DNA of 64,000 bases, from the NCBI RefSeq assembly GCF_003610535.1, contig NZ_RAPN01000005.1, positions 62,001-126,000 of the forward strand. The letters are read 5' to 3'. This DNA comes from Mangrovibacterium diazotrophicum (GTDB lineage: Bacteria > Bacteroidota > Bacteroidia > Bacteroidales > Prolixibacteraceae). Under the pieces are notes generated by a model, which saw only the letters and a list, made by a program, of their open reading frames with translations, searched no databases and was not told the DNA's origin. The first letter of the stretch is position 1. Every line of letters starts with the position of its first letter. Shown one piece after another: positions 26,654 to 35,897 of the stretch. A program made the position numbers and the translations under genes.

Positions 26654-28267
26654 TTATTCGCTTACGGTGAAATATTCGGTTCGCTCAAACAATTGCCCGT
26701 CGTCCCTGCGTTCAATCAGCTGCATCCTGTAGGTTCCTTTCACATCGGGAATCCGGAAACTTATTTGCAATGAATCAGAGATAGCAACGTCAGGATTCCA
26801 GTACAACACCTGTCTGAAATCGGGGACATGCGCTTCCTTACTTTTCGGAACAGCAAGTGAAACCGGCTGTTGTAAACTTTCCACTTCCGTTTTCAATACC
26901 GATGGCGAAGCCGGCAAAATAGCTAAATCACCTTTCTTTGTGTAGATAGCCAACACACCGTCCATTTTCAGATTACCGTAAAACCGTTGATAAGGGACGA
27001 CATCGATCCAGTCAATTTCCTTTGAGCCCAAAGGCGCAATTCGCGATAAATCATCAACCGGCACACCATCAACCAAAATCATCGGTTGCCCGGTCAAAAA
27101 AGCTTTCACGTCGTAATCCACCATTGTGAGCTCATATCCTTCTTTGCGTTCCCGAAAGCGAACCGCCTGAAGCAATTCCTTCGAGATGGCATTGAAATCT
27201 TCCAGCTCAAAAAATTCATCCGGATCAACTGTCATCTCCGGCTTCCCATAAAACGGATAGGGATAAACTAGATCAATTGCAACGGTTTGTTTCTGCAAGG
27301 TTTCCGTTTCGAAGACTTTTTGGAAAGTGACCAATTTAACGGCATCAGCCAGGTAGTTTCGCTCCGCTGCTCCCAGCGACAAATATTGATTCTGAAACGT
27401 CAGCTTCGAACTATCGACAAATTCATCCAAAACAACCTTCAACTCCTCCTCGTTGTCTTCTTTTTTGGCTTGTACCACAACCGACTTCTGTCCGTACATC
27501 TGCGGAAGCAAGAAATAGAAGCGACCATCGTCCCAGGTTTTATAATAATCGAAGTATGGAATCGAATCCGGAATAGAAAGAAAAACCGTTGCACCCGAAA
27601 CAGCTTCTCCTGTGCCGCTGTCTTTCACCAGCCCCTGAATAACGACTCCCTCCTTTCGTGTCAACATTTCATTGCTTTCCAAATCGGGTTGAACAGGCAA
27701 ACAATGTTCCTCCCAACCCGGCAGGCAGCGACTGACCACAATCGCGAAGTGCCTATTCGCAGCTTCGTCACCCTGGATCTGCACTTCGCCTGTTTCGCCA
27801 AACCGGTATTCATTTCGCAATCCAACCAACCGGTAAGCCGCGGATTGCAAAGACTCACAAGCGGGTAGTGCTGCTCGTCTCAACGGGAAATCCTCATCGG
27901 CACTTTCGAATCGGTTCACCACTAAAATTTCACGGTTGCCAATGGCCTGTTTCCGAAAATTCGGGCTGAAAGCCGTTAACAAATAACTTCCGGTCCGAAG
28001 TGAGTCGGGCAAATAAATGTGCCCGTTGGCGCAATGCTCTTCTATTTTAAGGTTGACGGAATGAATCAGTTGCCCATCTTCGCCCGACAAGGCTACGCAC
28101 AAAACTTTAAAATCGAGCCCTGAATCCAGAAAAGCAGTCAGCAAAACCTCTTCCCCGCTAACATACACATCGCGGTCGGTTGCCAGGTAATTTGTATTGG
28201 TTTGTGCCATCCCTCTACAGACAGCCAAACTGAGCATCACAAGTAGTATTAAATAGTTCTGTTTCAT
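26654..28267 (-). CDS. exported MG2/plug-like surface protein
   Basis: A 537-residue protein with a signal peptide. Residues about 22-110 look like the MG2 bait-region domain of alpha-2-macroglobulin-type proteins (LATDRDVYVSGEEVLLTAFLDSG). A carboxypeptidase-regulatory-like beta domain follows near 205-275 (VIQGLVKDSGTGEAVSGATVFL). A TonB-plug-like segment lies at 385-445 (MILVDGVPVDDLSRI...DWIDVVPYQRFYGNLKMDGVLAIYTKKG), and the end FRQVLYWNPDVAISD is the closing beta module common in such Bacteroidetes proteins. It has no beta-barrel, so it is not a receptor itself. It starts 2 nt after the DUF4249 gene and probably works with the TonB receptor. Confidence 0.75.
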   Translation of the reverse strand: MKQNYLILLVMLSLAVCRGMAQTNTNYLATDRDVYVSGEEVLLTAFLDSGLDFKVLCVALSGEDGQLIHSVNLKIEEHCANGHIYLPDSLRTGSYLLTAFSPNFRKQAIGNREILVVNRFESADEDFPLRRAALPACESLQSAAYRLVGLRNEYRFGETGEVQIQGDEAANRHFAIVVSRCLPGWEEHCLPVQPDLESNEMLTRKEGVVIQGLVKDSGTGEAVSGATVFLSIPDSIPYFDYYKTWDDGRFYFLLPQMYGQKSVVVQAKKEDNEEELKVVLDEFVDSSKLTFQNQYLSLGAAERNYLADAVKLVTFQKVFETETLQKQTVAIDLVYPYPFYGKPEMTVDPDEFFELEDFNAISKELLQAVRFRERKEGYELTMVDYDVKAFLTGQPMILVDGVPVDDLSRIAPLGSKEIDWIDVVPYQRFYGNLKMDGVLAIYTKKGDLAILPASPSVLKTEVESLQQPVSLAVPKSKEAHVPDFRQVLYWNPDVAISDSLQISFRIPDVKGTYRMQLIERRDDGQLFERTEYFTVSE

Positions 28268-28269
28268 GT

Positions 28270-29349
28270 TTAGTCGCTGTATGGATCCTCCCAGAATTCG
28301 GGGGGCGTGGTACTTTTTATCTGTCCGCTTGCAGGTATTGCGGCGGGGGCACTAACATAGTGGAAATAGGAATTCTTGCTGTAGTAAGGCACATAAGCGT
28401 AGAAGCGCTGGAACAGGTGCGAACTCACTTCAAAATAGCCAACAACCTCAACATCCGAATTCGAGGTACATTCAAAATTCGGTTCCAATTGTGCATAAAC
28501 CGGGTCGAACAACTTTCCGTCAGCTTCCAGTTGCGCATTAACCGATTCGTAGAAATTATAGGTTTTCTCCGAGATTCCGAAGACCGACATATTGACCAAC
28601 CAACCCACCATATAAGCACTCGAATCAATCTTTTCCTGTGTCACAAAGTCGCCAATTCGATTCGACAGAAACAGCAACTGGCGATCTTTCAACTGCGTTT
28701 CGTTTCCATACTCAGCCGGTCCTTCAATCGGAAAAATACCCGACTGGCCGTAATTGATCCAGCTGTAAACGGGCGGTGGCGATGGCATCTCATCAGGCGG
28801 AGGAACAATATACTCCAGTGTCCGGGGAAAGGTGAAACGGTAGTTTTTCAAGCCAGAAGAAACCGGCAGATCGGCGACAATCTGCATACCCGTGACCTCA
28901 TGAGCCCGCGGTTGTCCATCCGAATCATAAGTGTAGGTTGTTATGGTATCGGCCACAACGTTCATACTGTCAATTGTTGGCACAGGCGGTAATGTTTCGA
29001 AACCGGACTCGTAAGTCTCCCCGACTGCTTCAACCACTATTTTGTACGAGGTTCCAGGGACAGCATCAAACGGAATACTGAAATTACCAGTCGATTCTTC
29101 TGACAGTTCCCAGCTGTTTCCACCGTCGTCGCTTATTGTTACGGCTGCTCCCGTAACCCACTCCTGGCTTTCAGTGGCATAGAAATTTCGGGTCATCCGG
29201 ACCTTCACGTAATTTACGTCGGCATCGTTCGTGAGCAAAGCTTCAATCACGACGAGATTTTCAACCTGGTCCAAATCCGGGTTATAAGTATCCTCGCATC
29301 CGAGAGCTACCAGGCAAAACAAAGCAATATATCGTAAATAATTTTTCAT
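28270..29349 (-). CDS. DUF4249 outer-membrane lipoprotein
   Basis: A 359-residue lipoprotein: the signal ends LVALGC (Cys18), then EDTYNPDLDQVENLVVIEALLTNDADVNYVKVRMTRNFY, the start of the DUF4249 family. The middle is proline-rich and beta-like. DUF4249 genes in Bacteroidetes usually sit beside a TonB receptor, as SusD sits beside SusC, so a surface ligand-binding or receptor-lid role is likely, though unproven. Its ATG overlaps the receptor stop by 1 nt (TGATG), which indicates translational coupling. Confidence 0.85.
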   Translation of the reverse strand: MKNYLRYIALFCLVALGCEDTYNPDLDQVENLVVIEALLTNDADVNYVKVRMTRNFYATESQEWVTGAAVTISDDGGNSWELSEESTGNFSIPFDAVPGTSYKIVVEAVGETYESGFETLPPVPTIDSMNVVADTITTYTYDSDGQPRAHEVTGMQIVADLPVSSGLKNYRFTFPRTLEYIVPPPDEMPSPPPVYSWINYGQSGIFPIEGPAEYGNETQLKDRQLLFLSNRIGDFVTQEKIDSSAYMVGWLVNMSVFGISEKTYNFYESVNAQLEADGKLFDPVYAQLEPNFECTSNSDVEVVGYFEVSSHLFQRFYAYVPYYSKNSYFHYVSAPAAIPASGQIKSTTPPEFWEDPYSD

Positions 29350-32051
29350 CAGAAGCGGAAATTATAGGTTATTGAAGGAACCGGGATCCCGATAATTGAG
29401 AATTTGTAAAGACCAAACAAACCGGACGACTGATCTTCAGCTTCTCGCTGGTAGTAGACAGAATAGGGATTTTTGCGTCCGTAGAGGTTGTAGATCGACA
29501 GTGTCCAACTGCCCTTCCACATCCGCTTCCGCCTCAGGTTTTCGTCGAAAGTCAAACTAATGTCGAAGCGGTGATAGGTCGGCATTCGGTATTTATTCCG
29601 GTCCGAGTAATAAACCACTTGCTCGCCACCAAAGGTGTAGCGCAGTTCCGGCAGTGTCGTCGGACGCCCCGATGAAAGTACGAAGTTCCCTGAAACCCTC
29701 CAGCGACGCGAAATCTGGTAGTTGGCAACCACCGACACATCGTGAGGTTTGTCGTAAACCGAAGGGTAGTATTTCCCATTATTGATAACTTCTTCGTCGA
29801 AAGTATTATCGGTTTTTCGCATGGTGCGCGAGTAAGTGTAACTCAGCCAACCATTCAAACGGCCGGTCGCTTTCTTCACGTAAAGCTCCAAACCATAGGC
29901 ATAACCATCAGCCTGAATAATATCAGTTTCCAAATGATGATTCATCACCAGCTGAGCGCCATTCTTGTACTCCACCAGGTTTTGTAAACGCTTGTAGTAC
30001 ATTTCAACCGAAGTTTCCAGCCCTTTTTGCGTGAAATCGCGGAAATAGCCCAAGGCCAGCTGATCCGATATTAATGGTGAGGTGTGATAATCACTGATTT
30101 TCCAGAAGTCAGCCGGCGACACCACGGACGTGTTTGAGATCTGATTCAGGTATTGATAAACCCTTTGATAAGCCCAGCGCACGGAAGAACCGTCGTTCAA
30201 GGTATATTTAAATGAAAGACGCGGCTCGAGACCCTGCCAGGTTTTTATTTTATCATTCTTCCCGAAAATCAACGAATCGACCACATGCTCTGCCGAAGAG
30301 CTGTAGTTGGGATCGTACAAATAAACGGTTGCCGGCCCCAGCGCAGTAAAACGGGAGTAGCGCACGCCTGCTGTCATCGCCAGCTGATCAGTGAGATCAA
30401 GCTCTGCACCGGCAAAGATTGCCGTTCCCAAAGCCTGTTCATCCTGCACCTTTTCATATTCAATATACGAATCACTCTGCCCCGGAGCAATTTCCCCCGG
30501 ATTCACCTGCTGGTAATTGGCTTGAAAACCGAGATTCAACTTCAAACCATCCGACGGCAAATAACTGAAGTTGTATTTTCCACCCCAATATTCAATTCCG
30601 GTTTTCAGCTCGTAGTCCAATTCAGGCCCCAGGTCATCCTCCTCATACAAACTGAAGCGATAGCGACTGTACGAGGCATTGAAATCGGAGACGAACTTGG
30701 TTCCCAAAGCCAGCTTCCAGTTCAACGCGCTAATCAGGTTGTCGTATTGGTAAAGCGAGTTCGAGTTCAGGTTGAATTCGTCGGAACTGGAATAGGCCAT
30801 CAACTTCAGTTTATTTTTATCCGAGAAATGGATGTTGACATTGCCATTCAGATCATAAAAACGGGCAACGCTGTGGCGAAACTCCAGATTGCGCATTTGT
30901 CGCAACATCCAATCGCTGTAGGTCGTTCGGCCGCCAAGCAAAAAGCTGCTCTTTTTATCTTTCACAAAGGGACCTTCGAGCGTAAAACGGCTGTTGATTA
31001 ATCCCAAGCCACCATAAAACTGCAGCTTCTCGACCGATCCTTCTTTGAGCTGCACATCCATTACCGAAGCAACACGCTCGCCATAGCTGGCAGGCAAACC
31101 GCCTTTAAACAAAATCACATCGGAAACGGCATCCGGATTCAGCATCGAGAAGAAACCGAATAAGTGGCTGGTATTGTAAATGGGTGCTCCATCGAGCAAA
31201 ATAAGGTTCTGGTCAGTGTTTCCACCGCGAACGTTGAAGCCCGACGCCAATTCGCCAACGCTCTGAATCCCGGGCATCATCACCACGCTCTTGATCACAT
31301 CAGCTTCTCCCATCAAAACCGGCAGTTCTTTGATGACCTTTGCATCCACGCGGCTCATGCTCATCTGGGTTCGTGTGCTTCCCGAGTTATCCGCCTTAAC
31401 TGTAATTTCATCCAGACTGTGGGTTTCTTCAAACAGGTCGAGCAACACCTCGCCATTTTCGATCAACTCCACCCGAACCGTTTGCGGCTCATAGCCCATG
31501 TAGCTCAACTGCAACTGGTGCAGTCCTACCGGAAGTTCCATTTCAAACTCCCCATTTCGGTCAGTACTGAAACCTTTGTCCAAATCGCGCACATAAATGA
31601 CAGCTCCCGCCAGGCGATCTCCCTGCTTACCATCGGTAATTGTACCCTTGAGAACTGCTTTTTTATACCGGCCCCGATCAACTGGGTCACCGATAACCAG
31701 AACGGAAACATCGCCTTCTCGCCGGATATTCTCGCCGGACAGCGAGCGCGGAATCAACACAATGGCATCCTGAAAAAAACGATAACCGAGCGGGCTCTGT
31801 CCAAACACTTTATTCAGCGCCTGAACAAGCGGAATGTCGTCGAAGGTGGCGGTAACGGTAATGCTATCCAGCCAGCTTTGTTGATAATAAGATAGTAGGT
31901 GGTACTTTTCATTCAGATCGTCGAGAAAGCGCTCGACCGGAGCGTCGTTGTAGACGCCTGAAATTTTCGTCTCTTTAACGGAATCCTGGGCCAAAAGGTG
32001 AACGGTCCCCGCAAAGAGAAACAGTAAAGTCAGGTAGATTTTAAAAGTCAT
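29349..32051 (-). CDS. TonB-dependent receptor with STN signalling domain
   Basis: A 900-residue outer-membrane importer. After the signal peptide, residues about 30-100 form an STN domain (FLDDLNEKYHLLSYYQQSWL... ALNKVFGQSPLGYRF), the module by which FecA-type receptors signal to an anti-sigma protein. A carboxypeptidase-regulatory-like domain follows (about 130-215: KGTITDGKQGDRLAGAVIYV), then the plug (GEADVIKSVVMMPGIQSVGELASGFNVRGG) and a 22-strand-type barrel ending in PSITYNFRF with a terminal Phe. It is the first gene of a four-gene compact run and lies 96 bp after the ECF-linked membrane protein. The ligand is unknown; a peptide, siderophore or glycan are all possible. Confidence 0.92.
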   Translation of the reverse strand: MTFKIYLTLLFLFAGTVHLLAQDSVKETKISGVYNDAPVERFLDDLNEKYHLLSYYQQSWLDSITVTATFDDIPLVQALNKVFGQSPLGYRFFQDAIVLIPRSLSGENIRREGDVSVLVIGDPVDRGRYKKAVLKGTITDGKQGDRLAGAVIYVRDLDKGFSTDRNGEFEMELPVGLHQLQLSYMGYEPQTVRVELIENGEVLLDLFEETHSLDEITVKADNSGSTRTQMSMSRVDAKVIKELPVLMGEADVIKSVVMMPGIQSVGELASGFNVRGGNTDQNLILLDGAPIYNTSHLFGFFSMLNPDAVSDVILFKGGLPASYGERVASVMDVQLKEGSVEKLQFYGGLGLINSRFTLEGPFVKDKKSSFLLGGRTTYSDWMLRQMRNLEFRHSVARFYDLNGNVNIHFSDKNKLKLMAYSSSDEFNLNSNSLYQYDNLISALNWKLALGTKFVSDFNASYSRYRFSLYEEDDLGPELDYELKTGIEYWGGKYNFSYLPSDGLKLNLGFQANYQQVNPGEIAPGQSDSYIEYEKVQDEQALGTAIFAGAELDLTDQLAMTAGVRYSRFTALGPATVYLYDPNYSSSAEHVVDSLIFGKNDKIKTWQGLEPRLSFKYTLNDGSSVRWAYQRVYQYLNQISNTSVVSPADFWKISDYHTSPLISDQLALGYFRDFTQKGLETSVEMYYKRLQNLVEYKNGAQLVMNHHLETDIIQADGYAYGLELYVKKATGRLNGWLSYTYSRTMRKTDNTFDEEVINNGKYYPSVYDKPHDVSVVANYQISRRWRVSGNFVLSSGRPTTLPELRYTFGGEQVVYYSDRNKYRMPTYHRFDISLTFDENLRRKRMWKGSWTLSIYNLYGRKNPYSVYYQREAEDQSSGLFGLYKFSIIGIPVPSITYNFRF

Positions 32052-32147
32052 GAAGAGGGGTGAAAGGTTTAATTGCTTTAAAATTAAAGATTAAAACTCT
32101 CCCGACCTCATATTATCAATGATTTTTTTATCGTTAATACAACTTTT

Positions 32148-33605
32148 TCAGAATGAATAGCTGATCCCCGTGTAGAAACCGAAGGTGTATGGTTTGTAGC
32201 TGATATCCGGATTGCTGCTCAGCGACTCCAGGTAATAACGCATCTGCGGTTCGAATCGCAATTGCAAAGCCGGTGTAAGTTTGTACCCCAGTCCTACGCC
32301 AAAGTTAGTCGAATAACTCACCGAGTTCATATCAGATGTTTCGCCGATATTGCTTCGTCCGCTACCACTGTCGGCATAAGCAGAATTTCCAACGAGAAAA
32401 CCGGTGTTCAAACCAGCCATCAGCTGTAGTCCGAACTTCTGATCAACTAATTGATAACGCAGCAAAAGAGGTATTTCAATATAATCGAAATGCTGCTCAA
32501 AGTCAGTACTGGTCATCAACACATCGCTTGAAGACGAAGCCAGCGCCTCATAATCTGCTGCAACTAGTGCATTTTGAGGGAGACTGTTCACCTGGATTGT
32601 ACCTGCCGGAGTTTGAATAGAAACCGTTCCGTTGCTCGATTCGCCAACTTTGTAATACGCTGCACCGGATCCCGGAATACCGGATGTTTCAGGAGCAGCA
32701 GCATAGTCCAGGTTGCTGTTTCGATTCGACACATTGTTCGATGAGCTTTGGCTCAACGTGTTGTACATGACACCCGACTGTATACTCCAACGACCACTGC
32801 GTTTGACGGCAACCGTTAATCCGCCGCCCAATTGCATTGAGCTGTTTTCCGTCGCCTTGTTCATACCCGACGCATACTGTTGACTTTGTTTACTATCGTT
32901 GACCGCTAAAACAGGATTGACCTGCGCTCCAACTGCCCAACCGAGTCCGCTTCTTTTCTTTTTCTTTTCGCTTTGCAACGTCTGCTGGTTCTGAGCAATA
33001 ATTGCCCGATCCTGCTCACTAAGGAATGCGTCGTCCTCCGACGGATCAATCTCATCAAGCTCGTTAGTCTTCGGATAGATGAACGCGATTTCAGACAAGC
33101 GTTTTTGCAACATGGCTAAAATTGATTCGCTGCGCTCAACTTCTGCGTTCTCTAGCACTGTCAAATTAGATGCTTCTGAACTTCTCTGTTGCTCTGAGTT
33201 CTTTTGTTTTACTACCGAAGACTCGTTTACTAAAAGGTCTTTATCGTTTGTGTTTTTACTGTCTCCTATTGTCCGGCTACTTTCTGCCAATTGACTCTCG
33301 ACATCCTTTTCGTTATTAGAATCAATTTCATCTTCACCATTGAAATTATCTTTCCCAATCTGTTTCGCCGCCATTTCGTTCGTTGCAGGCAACTCCCCCT
33401 CGTGCTGCAATTCCCAACCCAAAAGGAAAGCCAGCAACAGAGCAGCTGCTACCCCACTGAATTTAATCCACAACGCTCTCTTTTTACGCTTGTCTGCTTC
33501 CTGCTTTTCCAGAATAGCATCCCAAACGTAAGCCGGCGGCTTGATCTCGAAGTCATCCAGCTTCGAGCGGAACAATTCGTCTATATGATTGTCTTCCTTC
33601 CTCAT
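32148..33605 (-). CDS. ECF-linked membrane protein with outer-membrane-type C-terminus
   Basis: A 485-residue protein with an unusual layout. Residues 1-45 are a soluble, anti-sigma-like start (IDELFRSKLDDFEIKPPAYVWDAILEK), followed by a basic stretch and one membrane helix (KFSGVAAALLLAFLLGWEL, about 48-66). Residues 70-220 are polar and Ser/Asn/Gln-rich with low complexity. From about 225 to the end there is a beta-strand pattern of the OmpA/PorT type closing with YTFGFYTGISYSF, a terminal Phe as in outer-membrane barrels. Its start overlaps the sigma gene (ATGA), so it is very likely the regulator of that sigma factor. Whether the C-terminus really reaches the outer membrane is an open question. 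Confidence 0.8.
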   Translation of the reverse strand: MRKEDNHIDELFRSKLDDFEIKPPAYVWDAILEKQEADKRKKRALWIKFSGVAAALLLAFLLGWELQHEGELPATNEMAAKQIGKDNFNGEDEIDSNNEKDVESQLAESSRTIGDSKNTNDKDLLVNESSVVKQKNSEQQRSSEASNLTVLENAEVERSESILAMLQKRLSEIAFIYPKTNELDEIDPSEDDAFLSEQDRAIIAQNQQTLQSEKKKKRSGLGWAVGAQVNPVLAVNDSKQSQQYASGMNKATENSSMQLGGGLTVAVKRSGRWSIQSGVMYNTLSQSSSNNVSNRNSNLDYAAAPETSGIPGSGAAYYKVGESSNGTVSIQTPAGTIQVNSLPQNALVAADYEALASSSSDVLMTSTDFEQHFDYIEIPLLLRYQLVDQKFGLQLMAGLNTGFLVGNSAYADSGSGRSNIGETSDMNSVSYSTNFGVGLGYKLTPALQLRFEPQMRYYLESLSSNPDISYKPYTFGFYTGISYSF

Positions 33606-34150
33606 GCCGTGTAATTTTCTGCGTCAATCAACTCGTTTTTAATCCGGTCCTTCAAAATCATCCGGGCACGTGCCAGATTCGATTTGGAAGTTCCCTCAGA
33701 AATAGCAAGTTCTTTCGCAATCTCTTTGTGATTCATCGACTCAAAAACGTACAAGTTAAAAACCATGCGATAGCGCGGTGGAAGCTCCTGAATCAGTTTC
33801 ATCAGGTCTTTGGTTGACAACTCAACGTCACTGAATTCTTCTTCCGCACTATCAAATTTCTCCATGTCTTCAACCGGATACATCGTGTGTTTTTTCCGAA
33901 ACTTCTCCAGCGAAATATTCACCATTATCCGCCGCATCCACCCCTCGAAAGATCCTTGGTGCCGAAACGAATCGATCTTTTGAAAAACCTTGATAAAACC
34001 CTCCTGCAGATTGTCCTCCGCTTCGGTCTGATCCTTGGAATAGCGCATGCAAACCCCGAACATTTTGGGTGCAAAAAGCCCGTACAAGCGCGCTTGTGCA
34101 CTTGCTTTGCCTGCAGCACATTCCTTAATCAAAACAGTCAGGTCGTTCAA
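33602..34150 (-). CDS. ECF-type RNA polymerase sigma factor
   Basis: Extracytoplasmic-function sigma factor, 182 residues. Region 2 runs about 20-85 (LYGLFAPKMFGVCMRYSKDQ, DNLQEGFIKVFQKI, FEGWMRRIMVNISLE) and region 4 about 117-172 (LPPRYRMVFNLYVFESMNHKEIAKELAISEGTSKSNLARAR). There is no region 3. The start is TTG at 34150: no in-frame ATG lies before region 2, and a TAA stop precedes it in frame. It overlaps the membrane protein by 4 nt and probably drives the TonB-receptor genes downstream. Its own promoter is not recognisable. Confidence 0.92.
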   Translation of the reverse strand: MNDLTVLIKECAAGKASAQARLYGLFAPKMFGVCMRYSKDQTEAEDNLQEGFIKVFQKIDSFRHQGSFEGWMRRIMVNISLEKFRKKHTMYPVEDMEKFDSAEEEFSDVELSTKDLMKLIQELPPRYRMVFNLYVFESMNHKEIAKELAISEGTSKSNLARARMILKDRIKNELIDAENYTA

Positions 34151-34290
34151 ATCGGGTTCTTTCGATTTATCAAATTAATTAACTCTCGCACCAATCAATC
34201 CGGCTGAGCAAATACATATTCCGCTCGATAGATGCGTCACAAACCAATCGGTTGCGTTGGAAATACAAAAATTACTGCTTTTTTTCAAAA

Positions 34291-34319
34291 CAAAAAGGCA
34301 GCTCCGAAGAACTGCCTTT
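34291..34319 (-). terminator. terminator of the FadL-type porin gene
   Basis: AAGGCAG (34295-34301) pairs with CTGCCTT (34312-34318) around a loop with TTCG at its centre on the minus strand, followed by TTTTTG. Confidence 0.85.
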
Positions 34320-34340
34320 CCAAACATATTGTAAAACCGC

Positions 34341-35708
34341 TTACTTAAACAGGTGGTAAGTCACACCGATTGTAAAAGCCAGGTTCTTTTTGTCGTAAGT
34401 TTCTTTGTACGGAATCTGCAAGGCTGGCAAAGAAGACGGAGAATAAATAGCTTCTTTGTAGTTTCCTTCGTACGCCGTGTAAAGCATACCTAAGTCCAGG
34501 TCAAATTTTTCATTCACTTTAAACATAGCTCCGAAACCAACTGAATTGGCATCCAAGCTGTAATTGATATCAGACTGGAAGCCGCGTCCCACGCCTGTTT
34601 TTGTGTGCATATAACCGGCACTGATTGTTGTAATTTCGGAGATTTGATATTCCATACCAAGCGCGAGTTCGTACAGGTTTTTGTCCACGTTACTTTCTTT
34701 TCCGTCCCAGTTTGCATCTTTGTCAAAATAGTTGGAATAAGAAGCAGACACTTTTAAGTTTTCAAATAGCTGATAGTCCACTCCGGCTCCCAAAATCGCA
34801 GGAATATCGTTACGATATGTATCGCCATCAGGGAAAGTTCCTGTTCCGTCTGTTTTGGTGTGGTTCTCCAATTCCAGTTTAGTCCGGAATTCGTAGCGAA
34901 TACCAATATTCATTTTGTCGAAGGGCTTCAGGTTAACGCCAATAATCGGAGTGAAACCAGTTCCTTTTTGCTTTACATCCACTTCCTGGTCGGCTGTCAT
35001 TGCCGCAAGTTCCGCCTGTCCGATCGCAGTAAAGAAATCGGTAGCCGGAATATATCCACCCGTAGGATTTACCAATGGATGTTGCGGGTTGATCATGATA
35101 TCACTGATGTGTCCATCATAATTGGTTACTGCATTCAGGTACCGCAAGCCAATTGCTCCGCTAAAAAAATCACAGAATTCATAAGAAGCACCTAGCTGGA
35201 AGCCAAGGTAAACTGATTTCCCTTTGAAATACAAATCGGCGCTGTAACCAGTCGTCGGTACACCCAACGCTGTAATAATCGTTGGCAATGCCGAAATTGG
35301 CAATTCGAACGAAGGCAAACCGTTTTTGTATTCAGCCGAACCACCTCCTGAATTAATTCCGAAGCCGAAAGACAAAGCCAGGCGATCTTTTTTGTACACT
35401 GCAAAACCAGAAGGGAATACTGGGATGGTTAAACCGCCTTCGTAACTTGATTGGTTCAAGGTTGGAGCCGTGTTTTCAATCGTACGGGTTTGAAACAAGC
35501 TTTGGTTGTTCAACGCAAAGTGAAAACCATTCTGCAATTGAGTTAGACCGGCCGGGTTAAAATAAACCCCGTCAATCTGGGTTGATGCGTTCCGGGATAA
35601 CATCCGGATATACTGCGCACTTTGATTGGCATTGGTCAGGATACCTCCCGCAAAAACCGACGAAAAAGTGAGCATAAATGTTAAACACAGTAAATAAATC
35701 CTTTTCAT
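34341..35708 (-). CDS. OmpP1/FadL/TodX-family outer-membrane protein
   Basis: A 455-residue outer-membrane barrel for uptake of hydrophobic compounds such as long-chain fatty acids or aromatics. A signal peptide (about 1-21) precedes the family start GGILTNANQSAQYIRMLSRNAST, and the NPAGLT motif (FNPAGLTQLQNGF) is the classic FadL mark. The end TYDKKNLAFTIGVTYHLFK is a last strand; the terminal Phe is followed by Lys. The gene is monocistronic with a clear promoter and terminator. The ligand cannot be told from sequence. Confidence 0.9.
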   Translation of the reverse strand: MKRIYLLCLTFMLTFSSVFAGGILTNANQSAQYIRMLSRNASTQIDGVYFNPAGLTQLQNGFHFALNNQSLFQTRTIENTAPTLNQSSYEGGLTIPVFPSGFAVYKKDRLALSFGFGINSGGGSAEYKNGLPSFELPISALPTIITALGVPTTGYSADLYFKGKSVYLGFQLGASYEFCDFFSGAIGLRYLNAVTNYDGHISDIMINPQHPLVNPTGGYIPATDFFTAIGQAELAAMTADQEVDVKQKGTGFTPIIGVNLKPFDKMNIGIRYEFRTKLELENHTKTDGTGTFPDGDTYRNDIPAILGAGVDYQLFENLKVSASYSNYFDKDANWDGKESNVDKNLYELALGMEYQISEITTISAGYMHTKTGVGRGFQSDINYSLDANSVGFGAMFKVNEKFDLDLGMLYTAYEGNYKEAIYSPSSLPALQIPYKETYDKKNLAFTIGVTYHLFK

Positions 35709-35733
35709 AAAAATATTGTTAGTAATGCGGGCG

Positions 35734-35763
35734 CAAAAGTATCATTTTTTACCAATCAACAAA
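35734..35763 (-). promoter_or_regulatory. promoter of the FadL-type porin gene
   Basis: On the minus strand TTTG (35760-35763), 18 nt, TACTTTTG (35734-35741), an exact -7 box 26 bp before the start codon. Confidence 0.6.
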
Positions 35764-35841
35764 ACAAATATGCTATATATCAGCCATTTACAGACTTTTC
35801 AAACTTTACAGTCGTTTATTCTACAAATTCAGAAAAGGCAA

Positions 35842-35871
35842 AAAAAAGAGCCCGACCAAGTGGCCAGACTC
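35842..35871 (-). terminator. terminator of the dihydrolipoyl dehydrogenase gene
   Basis: GAGCCCGACC (35848-35857) pairs with GGCCAGACTC (35862-35871) through G-C/A-T pairs and three G-U pairs in the minus-strand RNA, with an AAGT loop and a following T-run. Confidence 0.65.
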
Positions 35872-35897
35872 CTTCTTATCGCATAATAAATTGATTC

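Noticed and set aside
31164-31895. 243-codon plus-strand frame
   Set aside because: It is antisense to the TonB receptor and has a composition typical of an opposite-strand shadow.
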